The position numbers and the translations under genes were made by a program. 64,000 nt of DNA from Gordonia rubripertincta (GTDB taxonomy: Bacteria > Actinomycetota > Actinomycetes > Mycobacteriales > Mycobacteriaceae), in NCBI RefSeq assembly GCF_038024875.1, contig NZ_CP136136.1:3968001-4032000 (forward strand), written 5' to 3'. The notes beneath the pieces are model-generated. The model made no database searches. It had not been told where the DNA came from and saw nothing but the letters and a program-made list of their open reading frames with translations. This document shows positions 28,480 to 37,854 of the stretch, piece after piece; the first letter of the stretch is position 1, and each line of letters starts with the position of its first letter.

Positions 28480-29262
28480 ATGACCAAGCCCGTCAACCTG
28501 GCTCCCATGATGGTCCCCGCGACCACGAGCGGTGCGATCCGGTCCCCCAAGACCGCTGAGCTGGTGGCACGCACCCTGCGTCGGATGATCGTCGACGGTC
28601 GGCTCAAGGACGGCGATTTTCTCCCTCACGAAGCCGATCTCATGGCGCACTTCCAGGTGAGCCGCCCGACGCTGCGTGAAGCGGTCCGCGTCCTCGAGTC
28701 CGAGCGGCTGGTCGAGGTGCGTCGCGGTTCGCGTACTGGTGCCCGGATCCGTGTCCCCGGCCCCGAGATCGTCGCGCGTCCGGCAGGTCTGTTGCTGGAG
28801 CTGTCCGGGACCACGGTCGCCGAAGTCATGCGGGCCCGCGAGGTCATCGAACCCGCAGCCGCGGAGATGCTCGCGGAGACCGGTGACACCAATGCGTTCG
28901 ACGAACTCCAGTCGATCATCGACAACGAACTCGACGAGGCCTACGAGAACGGCACCATGGCCCAGGCATCGGTCTGGTTCCACCGCCGCATTGTCGAGCT
29001 GTCCGGTAACTCGGCAATGGCGATGATCGCGGGCATGCTCAGCGAGATCGCCGAGCGTCACATCGCCAACACCATCGACGACGGCCCGATGCCGCGCTCG
29101 CAGTACACAAAGCTCATCCGCTCCTATCAGAAGCTCGTCGACCTCGTCCGCGCCGGCGACGGCGCCGAGGCCGCAGCCCACTGGCAGCGTCACATGAAGA
29201 ACTCCAACCAGGCGCTCCTCGCCGGACACGAGACCACCCGTGTCCGGGACGTGATGGACTGA
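28480..29262 (+). CDS. FadR-subfamily GntR transcription regulator
   Basis: The protein is 260 aa from the ATG at 28480, with GAGGAAGG about 6 bases upstream. The winged helix covers residues 20-90: VSRPTLREAVRVLESERLVEVRRGSR-type recognition region. The FCD ligand domain follows, with AREVIEPAAAEMLAE and FHRRIVELSGN, including the Asp/His set typical for metal-bound carboxylate ligands. It probably responds to an organic or fatty acid. No target operon is directly adjacent; similar regulators control mce or fatty-acid genes in relatives. Confidence 0.91.
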   Translation: MTKPVNLAPMMVPATTSGAIRSPKTAELVARTLRRMIVDGRLKDGDFLPHEADLMAHFQVSRPTLREAVRVLESERLVEVRRGSRTGARIRVPGPEIVARPAGLLLELSGTTVAEVMRAREVIEPAAAEMLAETGDTNAFDELQSIIDNELDEAYENGTMAQASVWFHRRIVELSGNSAMAMIAGMLSEIAERHIANTIDDGPMPRSQYTKLIRSYQKLVDLVRAGDGAEAAAHWQRHMKNSNQALLAGHETTRVRDVMD

Positions 29263-29474
29263 AGCCCGCCATTGCCGACGACCAGGGCAACGAGGTCCCC
29301 GACGGTCGGCCCGGAGAGATCATCCGTTCCTGGGGGACCCCTGAACTCGCGGGGCGAGCCGCGAAGGGCTCGACCAAATTCACCCGGTACGTCGGGTAGC
29401 AAGCACCACGGTCCCGGACGTCAAGCGCGCGGGTGGCTACGGACCACGCGAAATTCGTCCCCCTCAGACATCGT

Positions 29475-29493
29475 CGAGGGCGATCCGCCCTCG
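29475..29493. terminator. Hairpin between convergent genes; rest of 29263-29560 holds nothing recognisable
   Basis: Arms of 8 bases (CGAGGGCG and CGCCCTCG) surround a 3-base loop, between the GntR gene and the opposing carotenoid oxygenase. The rest of this gap shows no gene; it has a run of eight or more G near 29540. Confidence 0.5.
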
Positions 29494-29560
29494 CGGACCC
29501 CTCACGGGGACGGGAATTTATCAGCTGTGCTTGCTCCCGGGGGGGGCGACGAAGGCGCCC

Positions 29561-31001
29561 CTACTCGGAAACAGTCCGGTACGCCCCATGAAACGTCATG
29601 GGCACGTGGTGCCGGAGCGTGGCCACCGCGACCGGGCCTTCGCTCGGGCGTTCGGCGTTCAACACGATCAACCGGGATCGCTTGTCTGACGGCCGGTGTT
29701 CGAGGCTGAGCAACCAGCCTCGACCCTCGCCTGGGTTCTCGGGATCCTCGGCGAACAGGGGCTCGCACACGGTGTTGCCCGGCGTGGTGTAGCGATCCTG
29801 CGCTCCGGTCGTCGTGTCGACGGTCGTGATCGAATCGGGGTCGCCCCCGCGTACGGAGGCCTCCGCCAAGTACGTGTAGCGGTGTGCGGTGGTCACGAGC
29901 CGCGGATCCACCTGCGGGAACTCGCATCCGAGTTCGTTGAGCGGATCACGCACAACGGCTTCGGTGTTGCGGTTGATCCGCAACCTGGTGAGGGTTCCGC
30001 CGAATGCGGGTCCGGCCTTGTCACGGAAGTTGCACAGGTAGTTGTTCCACTGCGTCCATCCGCCGGTCGCGTCGTGGGCGACGATGTCGACGACGGTCTC
30101 GGGTCCGGCTTCGTAGGCGTTCGCCACATGGAAGTGGAACAGCGAATCCGTCTCGATGCGTGTGGCTTTCCCACCGTCACGCGGTACTAGGACGATGGTC
30201 GTGCCCAACTCCGGTTTGTACGAGAGCGCCTCACCGAACGGTCGCATACCCAGCGCGACCGGGATGGGTCGGCTGACGACCAGCGGTCCGAGCACGAAGA
30301 CCAGGTGACGTTCGGTGAGCGCGAAGTCGTGCACGAAACCGAGCTTGGGGATCGGCACCGTGCCGACGTTGTGCAGGCGTTTGGACTTGTCGAGCCGGTA
30401 GCAGCGGATCATGGGCCGCGGGAAGAAGTCGAGTCCAAAGTTGAAGACGTCACCGGTGTTCGGGTCGATCTTGGGGTGTGCGGAGAACGCACCGATACGT
30501 TTGAGCGCGCCGTCGAAGGATTCGCTGCCGTACGTCTCGAGCGTCTCGGCGTCGAGGCGGTGCGGTCGTCCGCCTTCCCACAGCGTGTAGAGCACGTCGT
30601 CGTGGACGAGAACGCTGGTGTTGGAGAGATTCTCGGGAAACTTCAGCGCGTTGGCCAGCGGCCCGCCGACGCGTTGGGGTGGCGAACCCTTTCGGCGGGA
30701 GCTGGGTCTCGTTGGCGCGCTTGAAGCTACGCGTACGGACATAACGATTGCGGTAGTGGATGCGGTCGGGCGAGATGTCGAAACGGGACACCATGCCGTC
30801 GCCGTCGAAGATGTGGGTCATCGGATGTCCACCGATCTCGAACCGACCGGGTCCGATGCGGAAGAGGACACCACGCAGCGACGAAGGGATCTGACCCTCG
30901 ATGTCGTCGACCTCGTAGTCGAACTCTTCGTGCTGAGAATCCCACGGGGATTCTCCACCGGTCTCACGTGAAGGCGCCCGGGTCAGGTCTGATACAGACA
31001 T
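29561..31001 (-). pseudogene. Carotenoid (RPE65/lignostilbene-type) oxygenase with a one-base frameshift
   Basis: The full protein would be about 480 aa. The N-terminal part starts at 31001 (MSVSDLTRAPSR, GPGRFEIGG, THIFDGDGMV). The rest continues in another frame from about 30680 (QRVGGPLANALKFPEN, HPKIDPNTGDVFNFG, VHDFALTERHLVF, FHFHVANAYE, FHGAYRT). The iron-ligand histidine regions are all present. At 30676-30679 a run of four G (plus strand) has one base too many: removing it gives GFATQRVGGPLANA, the usual family sequence. Either the gene is inactive or the base is a sequencing error. The enzyme would cleave a carotenoid or stilbene double bond. Confidence 0.87.
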
Positions 31002-31010
31002 GACTGAAGA

Positions 31011-31026
31011 GTCTCATGCATGAGAC
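31011..31026. promoter_or_regulatory. 16-bp perfect palindrome in the divergent oxygenase/tetR promoter region
   Basis: GTCTCATGCATGAGAC is a perfect palindrome. It lies 10 bases upstream of the carotenoid oxygenase start and 45 bases upstream of the divergent TetR gene. This is a typical TetR operator layout. Confidence 0.72.
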
Positions 31027-31071
31027 AAATTCCGCAAGGGTGTTTCACATGGGGTGCTCTAGGATGGCGGA

Positions 31072-31638
31072 ATGTCGAGCGGCGAAGACCTCACGAGTGC
31101 GGCGCGCGCGGTCGCGCGTCGTGTCGGTGTCGGTGCGCTCACGCTGGCCGCGGTCGCCAAGGAGGCCGGCATCAGCCGGGCCACCATCTATCGCCGGTAT
31201 GCATCCCGCGATCAGCTGATCTCGGCCATCGTCTCCTCCGAGTTGGATGCGCTTGAGCGGGTCATGTTGAGCCGCCTGCGGTTTGCCGACGACCCGCGGG
31301 ACACGATCTACATGCTCGTCCGCGAGGTCCTCGACTACAACGCCGGCAACGAACTGGTGCAGGCCGCGCTCCGGTACGACGCGGCGTCGCTGACACCCTG
31401 GTTGATCCGGCGCGAGGGACATCCGACGCTGATCGACATCGTCACCGACCGTGCGCTCGCCTTCATCACCGACTCACCGATCGCGCGGTACCTGTCCCCC
31501 GGCCCCGAGGCCGCCGTCGAGTTCATGGTCAGCGCTGTGTGCGCCGAACTCCTGTCCCCCGCCCGGTTCCTCACCCACGCCGACATCGCCAACCGCATCA
31601 CCGACGCCATCTACCGGCCGCGGCCCGAGACCGCCTGA
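31072..31638 (+). CDS. TetR-family repressor, likely of the carotenoid oxygenase gene
   Basis: The protein is 188 aa. The HTH covers about residues 10-55: GALTLAAVAKEAGISRATIY and RRYASRDQLISAI. The C-terminal ligand domain is unassigned. It is divergent from the carotenoid oxygenase gene with only 70 bases between, and a 16-bp palindrome in that gap. The simple reading is that it represses both genes until a carotenoid- or stilbene-like ligand binds. Confidence 0.9.
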   Translation: MSSGEDLTSAARAVARRVGVGALTLAAVAKEAGISRATIYRRYASRDQLISAIVSSELDALERVMLSRLRFADDPRDTIYMLVREVLDYNAGNELVQAALRYDAASLTPWLIRREGHPTLIDIVTDRALAFITDSPIARYLSPGPEAAVEFMVSAVCAELLSPARFLTHADIANRITDAIYRPRPETA

Positions 31639-31708
31639 GCCCAGACCGCCTACGTTGAGGTCCGCTGTCGCGATGGTCGACGGGTCGGCTATGCGCTTGC
31701 GTGGGCGT

Positions 31709-32431
31709 CTACGCGCGTGCCGTCCCAAGGTAGGCCTCCTCGATCCGCTCGATGTCGGTCGACAGCACCGCGGCCGAATCTTCCAGCCCCACTTCGCCGT
31801 GGACGAGTACGACCGCCCGGTCAGCGATCTCGAGGGCCAGCCGCACGTGCTGCTCGACCAGGACGACGGCAGTGCGGTCGGCGTCGGCGACCTGACGCAG
31901 GACGGGCAGGATCGTTTCGACGACGATGGGTGCCAGTCCCATACTGAGCTCGTCGATGAGCAGCACCTTCGGGTTCTGTAGGAGTGCACGTGCGATGGCG
32001 AGCATCTGCTGCTCGCCGCCGGAGAGGTCGCCGGCCGAGACCGTCAGGCGTTTGGTCAGCGACGGGAAGTGGCCGAGCACGTTGTCGACGGCCTCAGCAC
32101 GCGCCCGCCCCCGCAGACGTGTTGCCAGGTGCAGATTCTGTCGGGTGGTCAGGCGGCGGAACAGCGCCCGGTCGTCGGGCACGAGGACAAGTCCGGCACG
32201 GACCGCCGCACGCGCGTCGCCCGGACGCACCGACTGACCGGCGACGGTGACCTCACCACCGAGACGCGGCAGCAATCCTGCCAGGGTCGTCAGGAGCGTC
32301 GTCTTCCCGGCACCGTTGGGCCCGAGCAGTGCGATGATCTCTCCCGCGTTCACGGTCAGCTCGAGCCCGTGAACACACGGGTTCCCTCGGCTGTATCCGG
32401 CGTCGAGGCCGTGGCATTCCAGCACCGTCAC
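31709..32431 (-). CDS. livF: Branched-chain-type ABC importer, second ATPase (LivF-like)
   Basis: The protein is 240 aa from the GTG at 32431, which overlaps the stop of the fused permease-ATPase gene (GTGA). Walker A is GPNGAGKTT near residue 37, the signature LSGGEQQMLAIAR, Walker B VLLIDELSMGLAP (the LivF-type variant), and the switch His in VEQHV. It is the last gene of the importer operon and converges on the TetR gene at 31638. Confidence 0.93.
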   Translation of the reverse strand: MTVLECHGLDAGYSRGNPCVHGLELTVNAGEIIALLGPNGAGKTTLLTTLAGLLPRLGGEVTVAGQSVRPGDARAAVRAGLVLVPDDRALFRRLTTRQNLHLATRLRGRARAEAVDNVLGHFPSLTKRLTVSAGDLSGGEQQMLAIARALLQNPKVLLIDELSMGLAPIVVETILPVLRQVADADRTAVVLVEQHVRLALEIADRAVVLVHGEVGLEDSAAVLSTDIERIEEAYLGTARA

Positions 32432-35175
32432 GACATCTCCTTCACTGCATCGGGTTCGGCTGCCTCCGCCGACGACGGGGTGCCCAGATAGGCCCCGACA
32501 ACGGCCGGTGACGTCCGTATCTCGTCGGGTGTGCCGTCGGCGATCACCTCGCCGAGGTCGAGCACGATCACCCGATCGCAGAGGCTCAGCACGAGGTCCA
32601 TGTCGTGATCGACCAGGACCATCGAGACCCCATGTGCCCGAGCCGCTCTCAGTCGATCGCCCAGCCATCGGCTCTCGGTGCTGTCGAGTCCCGCCGCCGG
32701 TTCGTCGAGAAGCGCGACCCGTGGTTGGCCGGCCAGGACCCGGGCGACGGCGACCAGCTGCCGCTGACCCTGGGACAGGTCGGCGGCCGGAACGTATCTC
32801 AGATGGGCGATCTCGAGCATGCGCAAGACGTTGCGCACGTTGTCCGAGGTGTCACCGGGTGCGCGTCGTGCCGCGATCGCCAGGTTTTCGGCGACGGACA
32901 ACTCGCCGTAAAGCTCGATGTCCTGGAAGGTGCGGCCGAGGCCGGCACGGCTGCGGCGGTGCGGGGCCAGTCCGTCGATCGCCGATCCCTCGAGTGCGAC
33001 GGATCCCTCGGCCGGAGCGAAGCCGCTGATGGCGTCGATCAGGGTGGTCTTGCCCGCCCCGTTGGGGCCGATCAGGCCGACGATCTCCCCGGCGCGGACG
33101 TCGAAGCCGACGTCGCGGACGGCGGTGACCGCGCCGTAGCGAACGGTGACATCACGGACGGAGAGAACCACCGAACCACTCGGCGGCGTCGGTGCGTCGG
33201 CGACGGGTGTCGTGGACGACTCCGGAGGTTGCTCGGCCGGCGGTGCGCTGCGCCGGCCCGGGAACGGCAACGTGTGCAGGTAACCGACCAGGCCGTCGGG
33301 ACTGGTGACGACGGTGAGGACCAGCAGGATGCCGCTGACGAGCATGTAGTAGTCGCCGAAGGACGCGTATTTGTCGACGGCGAAGTACATCACGCCACCG
33401 GGTGCGATCACGCCGGCCAGGATCGCACCGGAGATGGAGGTGACGCCGGCGACGTAGGTGACCGCGAAGAGGCCGATGCCGGCGAACACGGCGTATGTCC
33501 CGGCGGTGGCGAGGGTTTGCTGATAGGCCAGCAGCGCGCCGCCGAGGCCGGCGAGGAAGGAGGCGATCGCGAAGGCGATGAGTTTGGTGACGCCGACGTT
33601 GATTCCAGCTGCGGCCGCCGACCGTTCGTTGGCCCGGACCGCCAGCATCGACGCGCCCAACCCACTACGACGCAGCGCCGCGACACCGTAGGCGACGACC
33701 GTCAGGACGACGAGGCACAGGATGCCGAAAGCGAGACGCGGATAGCCCTCGCCCGCCCCGATGCCGAGGTCGATGCCGAAGATCGACGGTGCATCCACCG
33801 GTGCGCCTTGCAGACCGCCGTTCAGCGACGGGTTGCGGAACCAGAACGCCTCGCAGAAGACGGCGAGCGCGAGGGTCGCGACCATCAGCGGCAAGCCCCG
33901 CACACGGAGGGCAGGCAGACCGACGATGACGCCGATGACGGTCGCGGCGCAGGCGGCAAGAAGAGGTGCGATCGGGAAGGGCAGGTTCAGGTCCTCGGTC
34001 AGCCTGCTCAGCGCGTACGCTCCCACGCCCGCCAGGGTCAGTTGGGCCAGCGACACCTGCCCGGCGTAGCCCGTGACCACGACCTGGGAGAGCGCGATGA
34101 TCCCGTAGATCATCGTGGCGATCACCGCGAGGCGGAGAGAGCCGGACGTGGTGAGCAGCGCGATGACGGCGACGACGACGCCGATGATCCCGGGGACCAG
34201 CAGATGTTGGGGACGAGGCGAGCGGCCGAGGTCCTGGCGGATGACCGCGCCGCGTCCGGGCAGCGGTTGCCCGCGAACGAGGAGGAACCCGATGATCAGG
34301 ATCAGCGGAACCGCTTCGGCCACACCGGCGTCGGGCATCCAGTCCCACGTGGTCTGCAGTTTGGTGGCCTCGGATTGGAGCATGCCGATGACGAGTCCGG
34401 CGCCGACCGTCACCGAGATGGCGGTGAAGTTACCGACCAGCGCCGCGGCCAGTGCCGGCACGATGAACATCGTGTAGGCGACCGGGTTGAGAGGCACGAT
34501 CGGGGCGATGAGTACGCCCCCCAGGCCTGCGGTCGCCGAGGACAATGCCCAGTTGGCGATGGCGATACGGTCCGGGGAGAGACCGGTGACGAGAGCACCC
34601 TTCTCGGATTCGGCGGCCGCCTCTGTAGCGACGCCGAATCGGGTGTAGCGCAACACGAGTCCGGCGCAGATGGCGAGCCCGACGATGACGACGGCGAGTA
34701 ATAGCCGGTCGGTGGGTACCGTGCTGGAGCCGATCTTGAAGGTCTCGACCTTGAAGATGGGGCCGACGCTGGGGGTGTCCTCCCCCACGCGCAGGGCGAT
34801 GAGCGCCTGGATGACCAGCATCAGCCCGATGGCCGCGACCGCCTTGGCCAGCGCCGGTGCCGTCCGCATGGGCCGGAAGACGAGAAGGTAGAGGATGACG
34901 CCGAGGATCGCCGCGATCACGACGGAAATCAGCAGGGCGACAGCGACTCCCACATCCGATCCGAGTGAGATGGTCGTCGGGAATCCGGGTAAGGGGTTGA
35001 GGAGTTCACCTTGACGCAGGAAAGCGTAGGTGTAGGCGGCATACAGGGCCACGGCACCGGTGGCGAAGTTCACCACGCCGGAGCTCTTGAAGGTCATCAC
35101 CAGGGCGAGGCCGAGTGCGGCGAAGACGGCCCCGTTGCCGAGGCCGAGAACCAGGAACGCGAGATGGTCAGTCAT
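32428..35175 (-). CDS. Fused LivH-LivM-LivG: both permeases and one ATPase of a branched-chain-type ABC importer
   Basis: The protein is 915 aa and is continuous. Residues 1-300 are LivH-like (GLGNGAVFAALGLALVMTF), about 320-640 are LivM-like (GYAGQVSLAQLTLAGVGAYA, ANERSAAAAGINVG), and 665-905 are a LivG-type ATPase with Walker A GPNGAGKTT, GLGRTFQDIELY, signature LSQGQRQLVAVAR and Walker B ALLDEPAAGLD. A Pro/Ser-rich linker (RSAPPAEQPPESS) joins permease and ATPase. These are usually separate genes. With LivF downstream and a binding lipoprotein upstream it completes an importer for a hydrophobic amino acid or related acid. Confidence 0.94.
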   Translation of the reverse strand: MTDHLAFLVLGLGNGAVFAALGLALVMTFKSSGVVNFATGAVALYAAYTYAFLRQGELLNPLPGFPTTISLGSDVGVAVALLISVVIAAILGVILYLLVFRPMRTAPALAKAVAAIGLMLVIQALIALRVGEDTPSVGPIFKVETFKIGSSTVPTDRLLLAVVIVGLAICAGLVLRYTRFGVATEAAAESEKGALVTGLSPDRIAIANWALSSATAGLGGVLIAPIVPLNPVAYTMFIVPALAAALVGNFTAISVTVGAGLVIGMLQSEATKLQTTWDWMPDAGVAEAVPLILIIGFLLVRGQPLPGRGAVIRQDLGRSPRPQHLLVPGIIGVVVAVIALLTTSGSLRLAVIATMIYGIIALSQVVVTGYAGQVSLAQLTLAGVGAYALSRLTEDLNLPFPIAPLLAACAATVIGVIVGLPALRVRGLPLMVATLALAVFCEAFWFRNPSLNGGLQGAPVDAPSIFGIDLGIGAGEGYPRLAFGILCLVVLTVVAYGVAALRRSGLGASMLAVRANERSAAAAGINVGVTKLIAFAIASFLAGLGGALLAYQQTLATAGTYAVFAGIGLFAVTYVAGVTSISGAILAGVIAPGGVMYFAVDKYASFGDYYMLVSGILLVLTVVTSPDGLVGYLHTLPFPGRRSAPPAEQPPESSTTPVADAPTPPSGSVVLSVRDVTVRYGAVTAVRDVGFDVRAGEIVGLIGPNGAGKTTLIDAISGFAPAEGSVALEGSAIDGLAPHRRSRAGLGRTFQDIELYGELSVAENLAIAARRAPGDTSDNVRNVLRMLEIAHLRYVPAADLSQGQRQLVAVARVLAGQPRVALLDEPAAGLDSTESRWLGDRLRAARAHGVSMVLVDHDMDLVLSLCDRVIVLDLGEVIADGTPDEIRTSPAVVGAYLGTPSSAEAAEPDAVKEMS

Positions 35176-35226
35176 GGAACTCCTCGATCGGGGCCACGCC
35201 GGAACGTGGCCCCGATCTGGTCGGAA

Positions 35227-36462
35227 TCAGTTGTTGGTGACGACGGTGTTCTCGAGCTTGGCGTCCGCAGTCACGTCGCTGACCAGGATCGCCTTGCTGC
35301 ACAGGGACGTCAGCGGCGGGAAGGCCTTGCCGTCGCAAGTGAACGTGATACCCGGCGCGGCGGGCAGCGGGACATCCTTGGCCTCCGACAGAGCCTTCTT
35401 GAAGGCCTGAGCGTCGACGGTGCCCTCCAGGCCCTTCAGCTCACCGAGCGCAGCGACGACCTGGTAGCCGATGTAGGCCAGACCGGCGGGATCGGTGTCG
35501 GGGGCGTACTGCGCCATGACACTGCGGTACAGGGTGACGCTCGGGTCGTCGGAGCTGAGGTTGACGGTGGTGAACGCCTTGGACCCGGACACGGCCTCGT
35601 TGCCGACGGCGTCGAGGACCGGCTTGTCGAGGCAGCTGGCGATCAGGTACTTCTTGGCGTCCGGTGCGACGGTCTGCAGGGTTTTGAGCACCGAGATGCA
35701 CTGGCGGGTGTCGCCGAGGACGGTCACCGCGTCGGGATTGTCGGCGAGGCCGGCGGTGATCTGCGGGGTCAGGTCGGCGGCGCCCACCGGGATGGTGACG
35801 ACGTTCAGCTCGACGTTGGCCTGCTTGAACATCGGTTCGCCGAGGGCCTTGACCGATGCTGCTGCGTCGCCGGAGTCGCCGATGATGAGGGTGACCTTCT
35901 TGAGGCCGTCCTTGGCGGCGGTGGCGGCCTGGCCGGCGAGCACCGCGACGATGCCGCCGGAGAGCATGAACGATCCGGGGGTGGCCATCTCGGCCTGCGA
36001 GACCGGCGCCTGCGCGACGAAGGGGATGCCCGCGCCGGCGATGATCGGCAGCATGACCGCGCCCTGGGCGCCCAGCGGCGACACGACGACCGAGACCTTC
36101 TCCTCGACCATCTGGTTGGCGCACTTGGTCGCCGAAGCGGGTTCTTCCTGCTGCTTGCACACGACGAGGTCGATCTTGTGACCGCCGATGCCGCCGCCGT
36201 TGTTGTTGAGGTAGTCGACGGCCGCTTCGCTGCCCTCACGCACCATCGGCGTCGTCACCGCTCCACCCTCGGGCACGATCAGCCCGAGCTTGATCGGGTC
36301 GCCGGTCGCGGCGTTGCTGGGCAGCGCGCTGGTCTCCCCGGCGCTCGAACTGTCGGAGCTGTCGTCGACGCACGCCGTGAGGGCTCCGAGGGCGAGCACG
36401 CCTGCGCAACCGATGACCGTGGTTGTCCGCAGCACGCGCTTGAGTGCAAGTGGTGATCTCAA
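35227..36462 (-). CDS. Substrate-binding lipoprotein of the branched-chain-type ABC importer
   Basis: The protein is 411 aa from a TTG at 36462, chosen because AAGGGA lies 6 bases upstream; no ATG fits, and longer in-frame starts lack a signal. The lipobox is LGALTAC, giving an N-terminal lipidated Cys near residue 29. The periplasmic-binding fold type I follows (PIKLGLIVPEGG, VVVSPLGAQGAVML, FVAQAPVSQ). It delivers ligand to the fused LivHMG protein, starting 51 bases upstream of it. The ligand could be an amino acid or an aromatic/terpenoid acid; the sequence does not say. Confidence 0.9.
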   Translation of the reverse strand: MRSPLALKRVLRTTTVIGCAGVLALGALTACVDDSSDSSSAGETSALPSNAATGDPIKLGLIVPEGGAVTTPMVREGSEAAVDYLNNNGGGIGGHKIDLVVCKQQEEPASATKCANQMVEEKVSVVVSPLGAQGAVMLPIIAGAGIPFVAQAPVSQAEMATPGSFMLSGGIVAVLAGQAATAAKDGLKKVTLIIGDSGDAAASVKALGEPMFKQANVELNVVTIPVGAADLTPQITAGLADNPDAVTVLGDTRQCISVLKTLQTVAPDAKKYLIASCLDKPVLDAVGNEAVSGSKAFTTVNLSSDDPSVTLYRSVMAQYAPDTDPAGLAYIGYQVVAALGELKGLEGTVDAQAFKKALSEAKDVPLPAAPGITFTCDGKAFPPLTSLCSKAILVSDVTADAKLENTVVTNN

Positions 36463-36879
36463 CTGCAATCCCTTCGATAGGAGATGCCAGGACCGAGGTG
36501 CCCGGCGTCGAGGCGACTGTAACCCCGACAGATGTCGGGTATGCGTAGTTTTGTGATTCTGTGCGCTACCTCGATTCTGTTGCAGTGCAACCCAATTCGA
36601 ATCAGGGCGCAATAGAGCAGCATCGAGCCGCGATGGCACCTTCCGCCGTACTCCGACGCGACGTTCGTCGATGACCCACCCCGCTGGGCCGCCTCACCCA
36701 CACGGCGCTCACCACCCCTCGGAACGTGCGACAACACCAAGGCAGTCGACGTGTCGTGCGTCACATTGGACCTAGAGGCAAAAGTTAGATGACCATCCAG
36801 GAATTGGTGCGCGAATGTAAGAATTGGTCCTCACGAGCGGCATACTGCAACTCGACCCAGCGACGGACGGAGGCCCTCC
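36463..36879. promoter_or_regulatory. Divergent regulatory region between importer operon and tetR
   Basis: No gene is seen in these 417 bases. They hold CCCGACA-GA-TGTCGGG (36524-36539), TTGCA-G-TGCAA (36580-36590), and two copies of GAATTGGT at 36801-36808 and 36821-36828, exactly 20 bases apart. These are operator candidates for the TetR protein encoded at 36880. Confidence 0.55.
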
Positions 36880-37485
36880 ATGACCGACGCCGCGCCTGTC
36901 GGCCGTCGAGAGAAGAACAAGCAGCAGACCCGTGACCGGCTGGTGACCGCGGCACGCGAGTTGTTGGGCATCCGCGGAGCCGACGCCACGGTCGAGGAAA
37001 TCGCCGAACGCGCCGAGGTGTCCCGGGCGACCTTCTTCAACTATTTCCCCAGCAAGGACGACCTGGTCGGCGCGCTGTACGCCGAACTGATGGGCGTGTT
37101 CGGACGGGTTGTCGACGCAATGTTGCGCCGGCCGGTCAGTACCCATGACCGGGTGGTGGGCGTCTTCATCGACTTCGCGCAGTCCTCGGTGGCCGATCCC
37201 GATTACATGCGCGTCGTCACCGGTGAGATCGAGCGTCTGGCGACGGCGTCGGAGGGCCTGGGGGAACGCAGCCACCTGTTCACCGCGCAGGTACAGCGGC
37301 TGCTCGAGCCGGGCTTGGAGCAGGGCGATCTGCGGACGGATCACCCGGTGGAGTTCCTCGCCCAGATGGTGGCGGCGATCTACTTGTCGACCATGCGCTA
37401 CTGGCGGATCGACCCGGATCTCGACATCACCGAGACATTCGAGCGCGCCGGACGATATGCGGCCGAATCGATCGTTCCTCGGTAA
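36880..37485 (+). CDS. TetR-family regulator, divergent from the ABC importer
   Basis: The protein is 201 aa. HTH residues about 14-60: REKNKQQTRDRLVTAARELL, ATVEEIAERAEVSRATFFNY, FPSKDDLVGAL. The C-terminal domain resembles the TetR_C group of MSMEG-type repressors. GGAGG is present shortly before the ATG. It faces the binding-protein gene across 417 bases with repeated sequence elements and probably controls importer expression. Confidence 0.9.
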   Translation: MTDAAPVGRREKNKQQTRDRLVTAARELLGIRGADATVEEIAERAEVSRATFFNYFPSKDDLVGALYAELMGVFGRVVDAMLRRPVSTHDRVVGVFIDFAQSSVADPDYMRVVTGEIERLATASEGLGERSHLFTAQVQRLLEPGLEQGDLRTDHPVEFLAQMVAAIYLSTMRYWRIDPDLDITETFERAGRYAAESIVPR

Positions 37486-37488
37486 GTC

Positions 37489-37776
37489 TCAGCTGTGTTC
37501 CGGTCGCGGGACGTCGGCCTCCCACCGTGCGCGGCGCTCGTCGTCGGACTGCTCCCACCACGGTGTTCCGCGCTCCCCCAGCGCGACCTTCGCGGCCTGA
37601 ACGCCGGCGCGTGACTCGGGAGCGCCCTTCGTGCGTTTCACGTCGCGTCGCCACGCCATCAGGATCGACTGCAGTTCGGACCGACGGTCGTCGGGAATGA
37701 GCGGATCCGTTGCACGCCACTTACGGCCGTTGATCACGACGTGATGGCCGTCGGGCGTGCGCTCGGGATCGGTCAT
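37489..37776 (-). CDS. Conserved hypothetical protein, small
   Basis: The protein is 95 aa from the ATG at 37776 (MTDPERTPDG); an ATG three codons earlier is possible. It has VVINGRKWRATDPLIPDDRR, LMAWRRDVKR, and GERGTPWWEQSDDERRARWE. These blocks are shared by a small actinobacterial family of unknown role, sometimes labelled Tol-like without support. It is soluble and charged. It ends 4 bases from the convergent tetR gene. Confidence 0.75.
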   Translation of the reverse strand: MTDPERTPDGHHVVINGRKWRATDPLIPDDRRSELQSILMAWRRDVKRTKGAPESRAGVQAAKVALGERGTPWWEQSDDERRARWEADVPRPEHS

Positions 37777-37837
37777 GGGTTCCACGGTGCCACGATCTGC
37801 ATCTTCTAGTTCCGAGCCGTTGTTTCGACGCCTAGAT

Positions 37838-37854
37838 AGCTATACCCTATAGCT
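37838..37854. promoter_or_regulatory. Inverted repeat abutting a tetR start codon
   Basis: AGCTATA-CCC-TATAGCT ends one base before the GTG at 37855. TATACCCTATAG is AT-rich and may overlap the -10 box. Repressor bound here would block both RNA polymerase and ribosome access. Confidence 0.68.

Noticed and set aside
32605..34701. A 698-codon plus-strand frame opposite the fused importer gene
   Set aside because: It is the low-complexity Asp/Gly/Arg-rich shadow of the minus-strand LivHMG gene.
35011..36456. A 481-codon plus-strand frame opposite the binding lipoprotein
   Set aside because: It is antisense to a lipoprotein with a lipobox and has repetitive, Gly/Val-rich composition.
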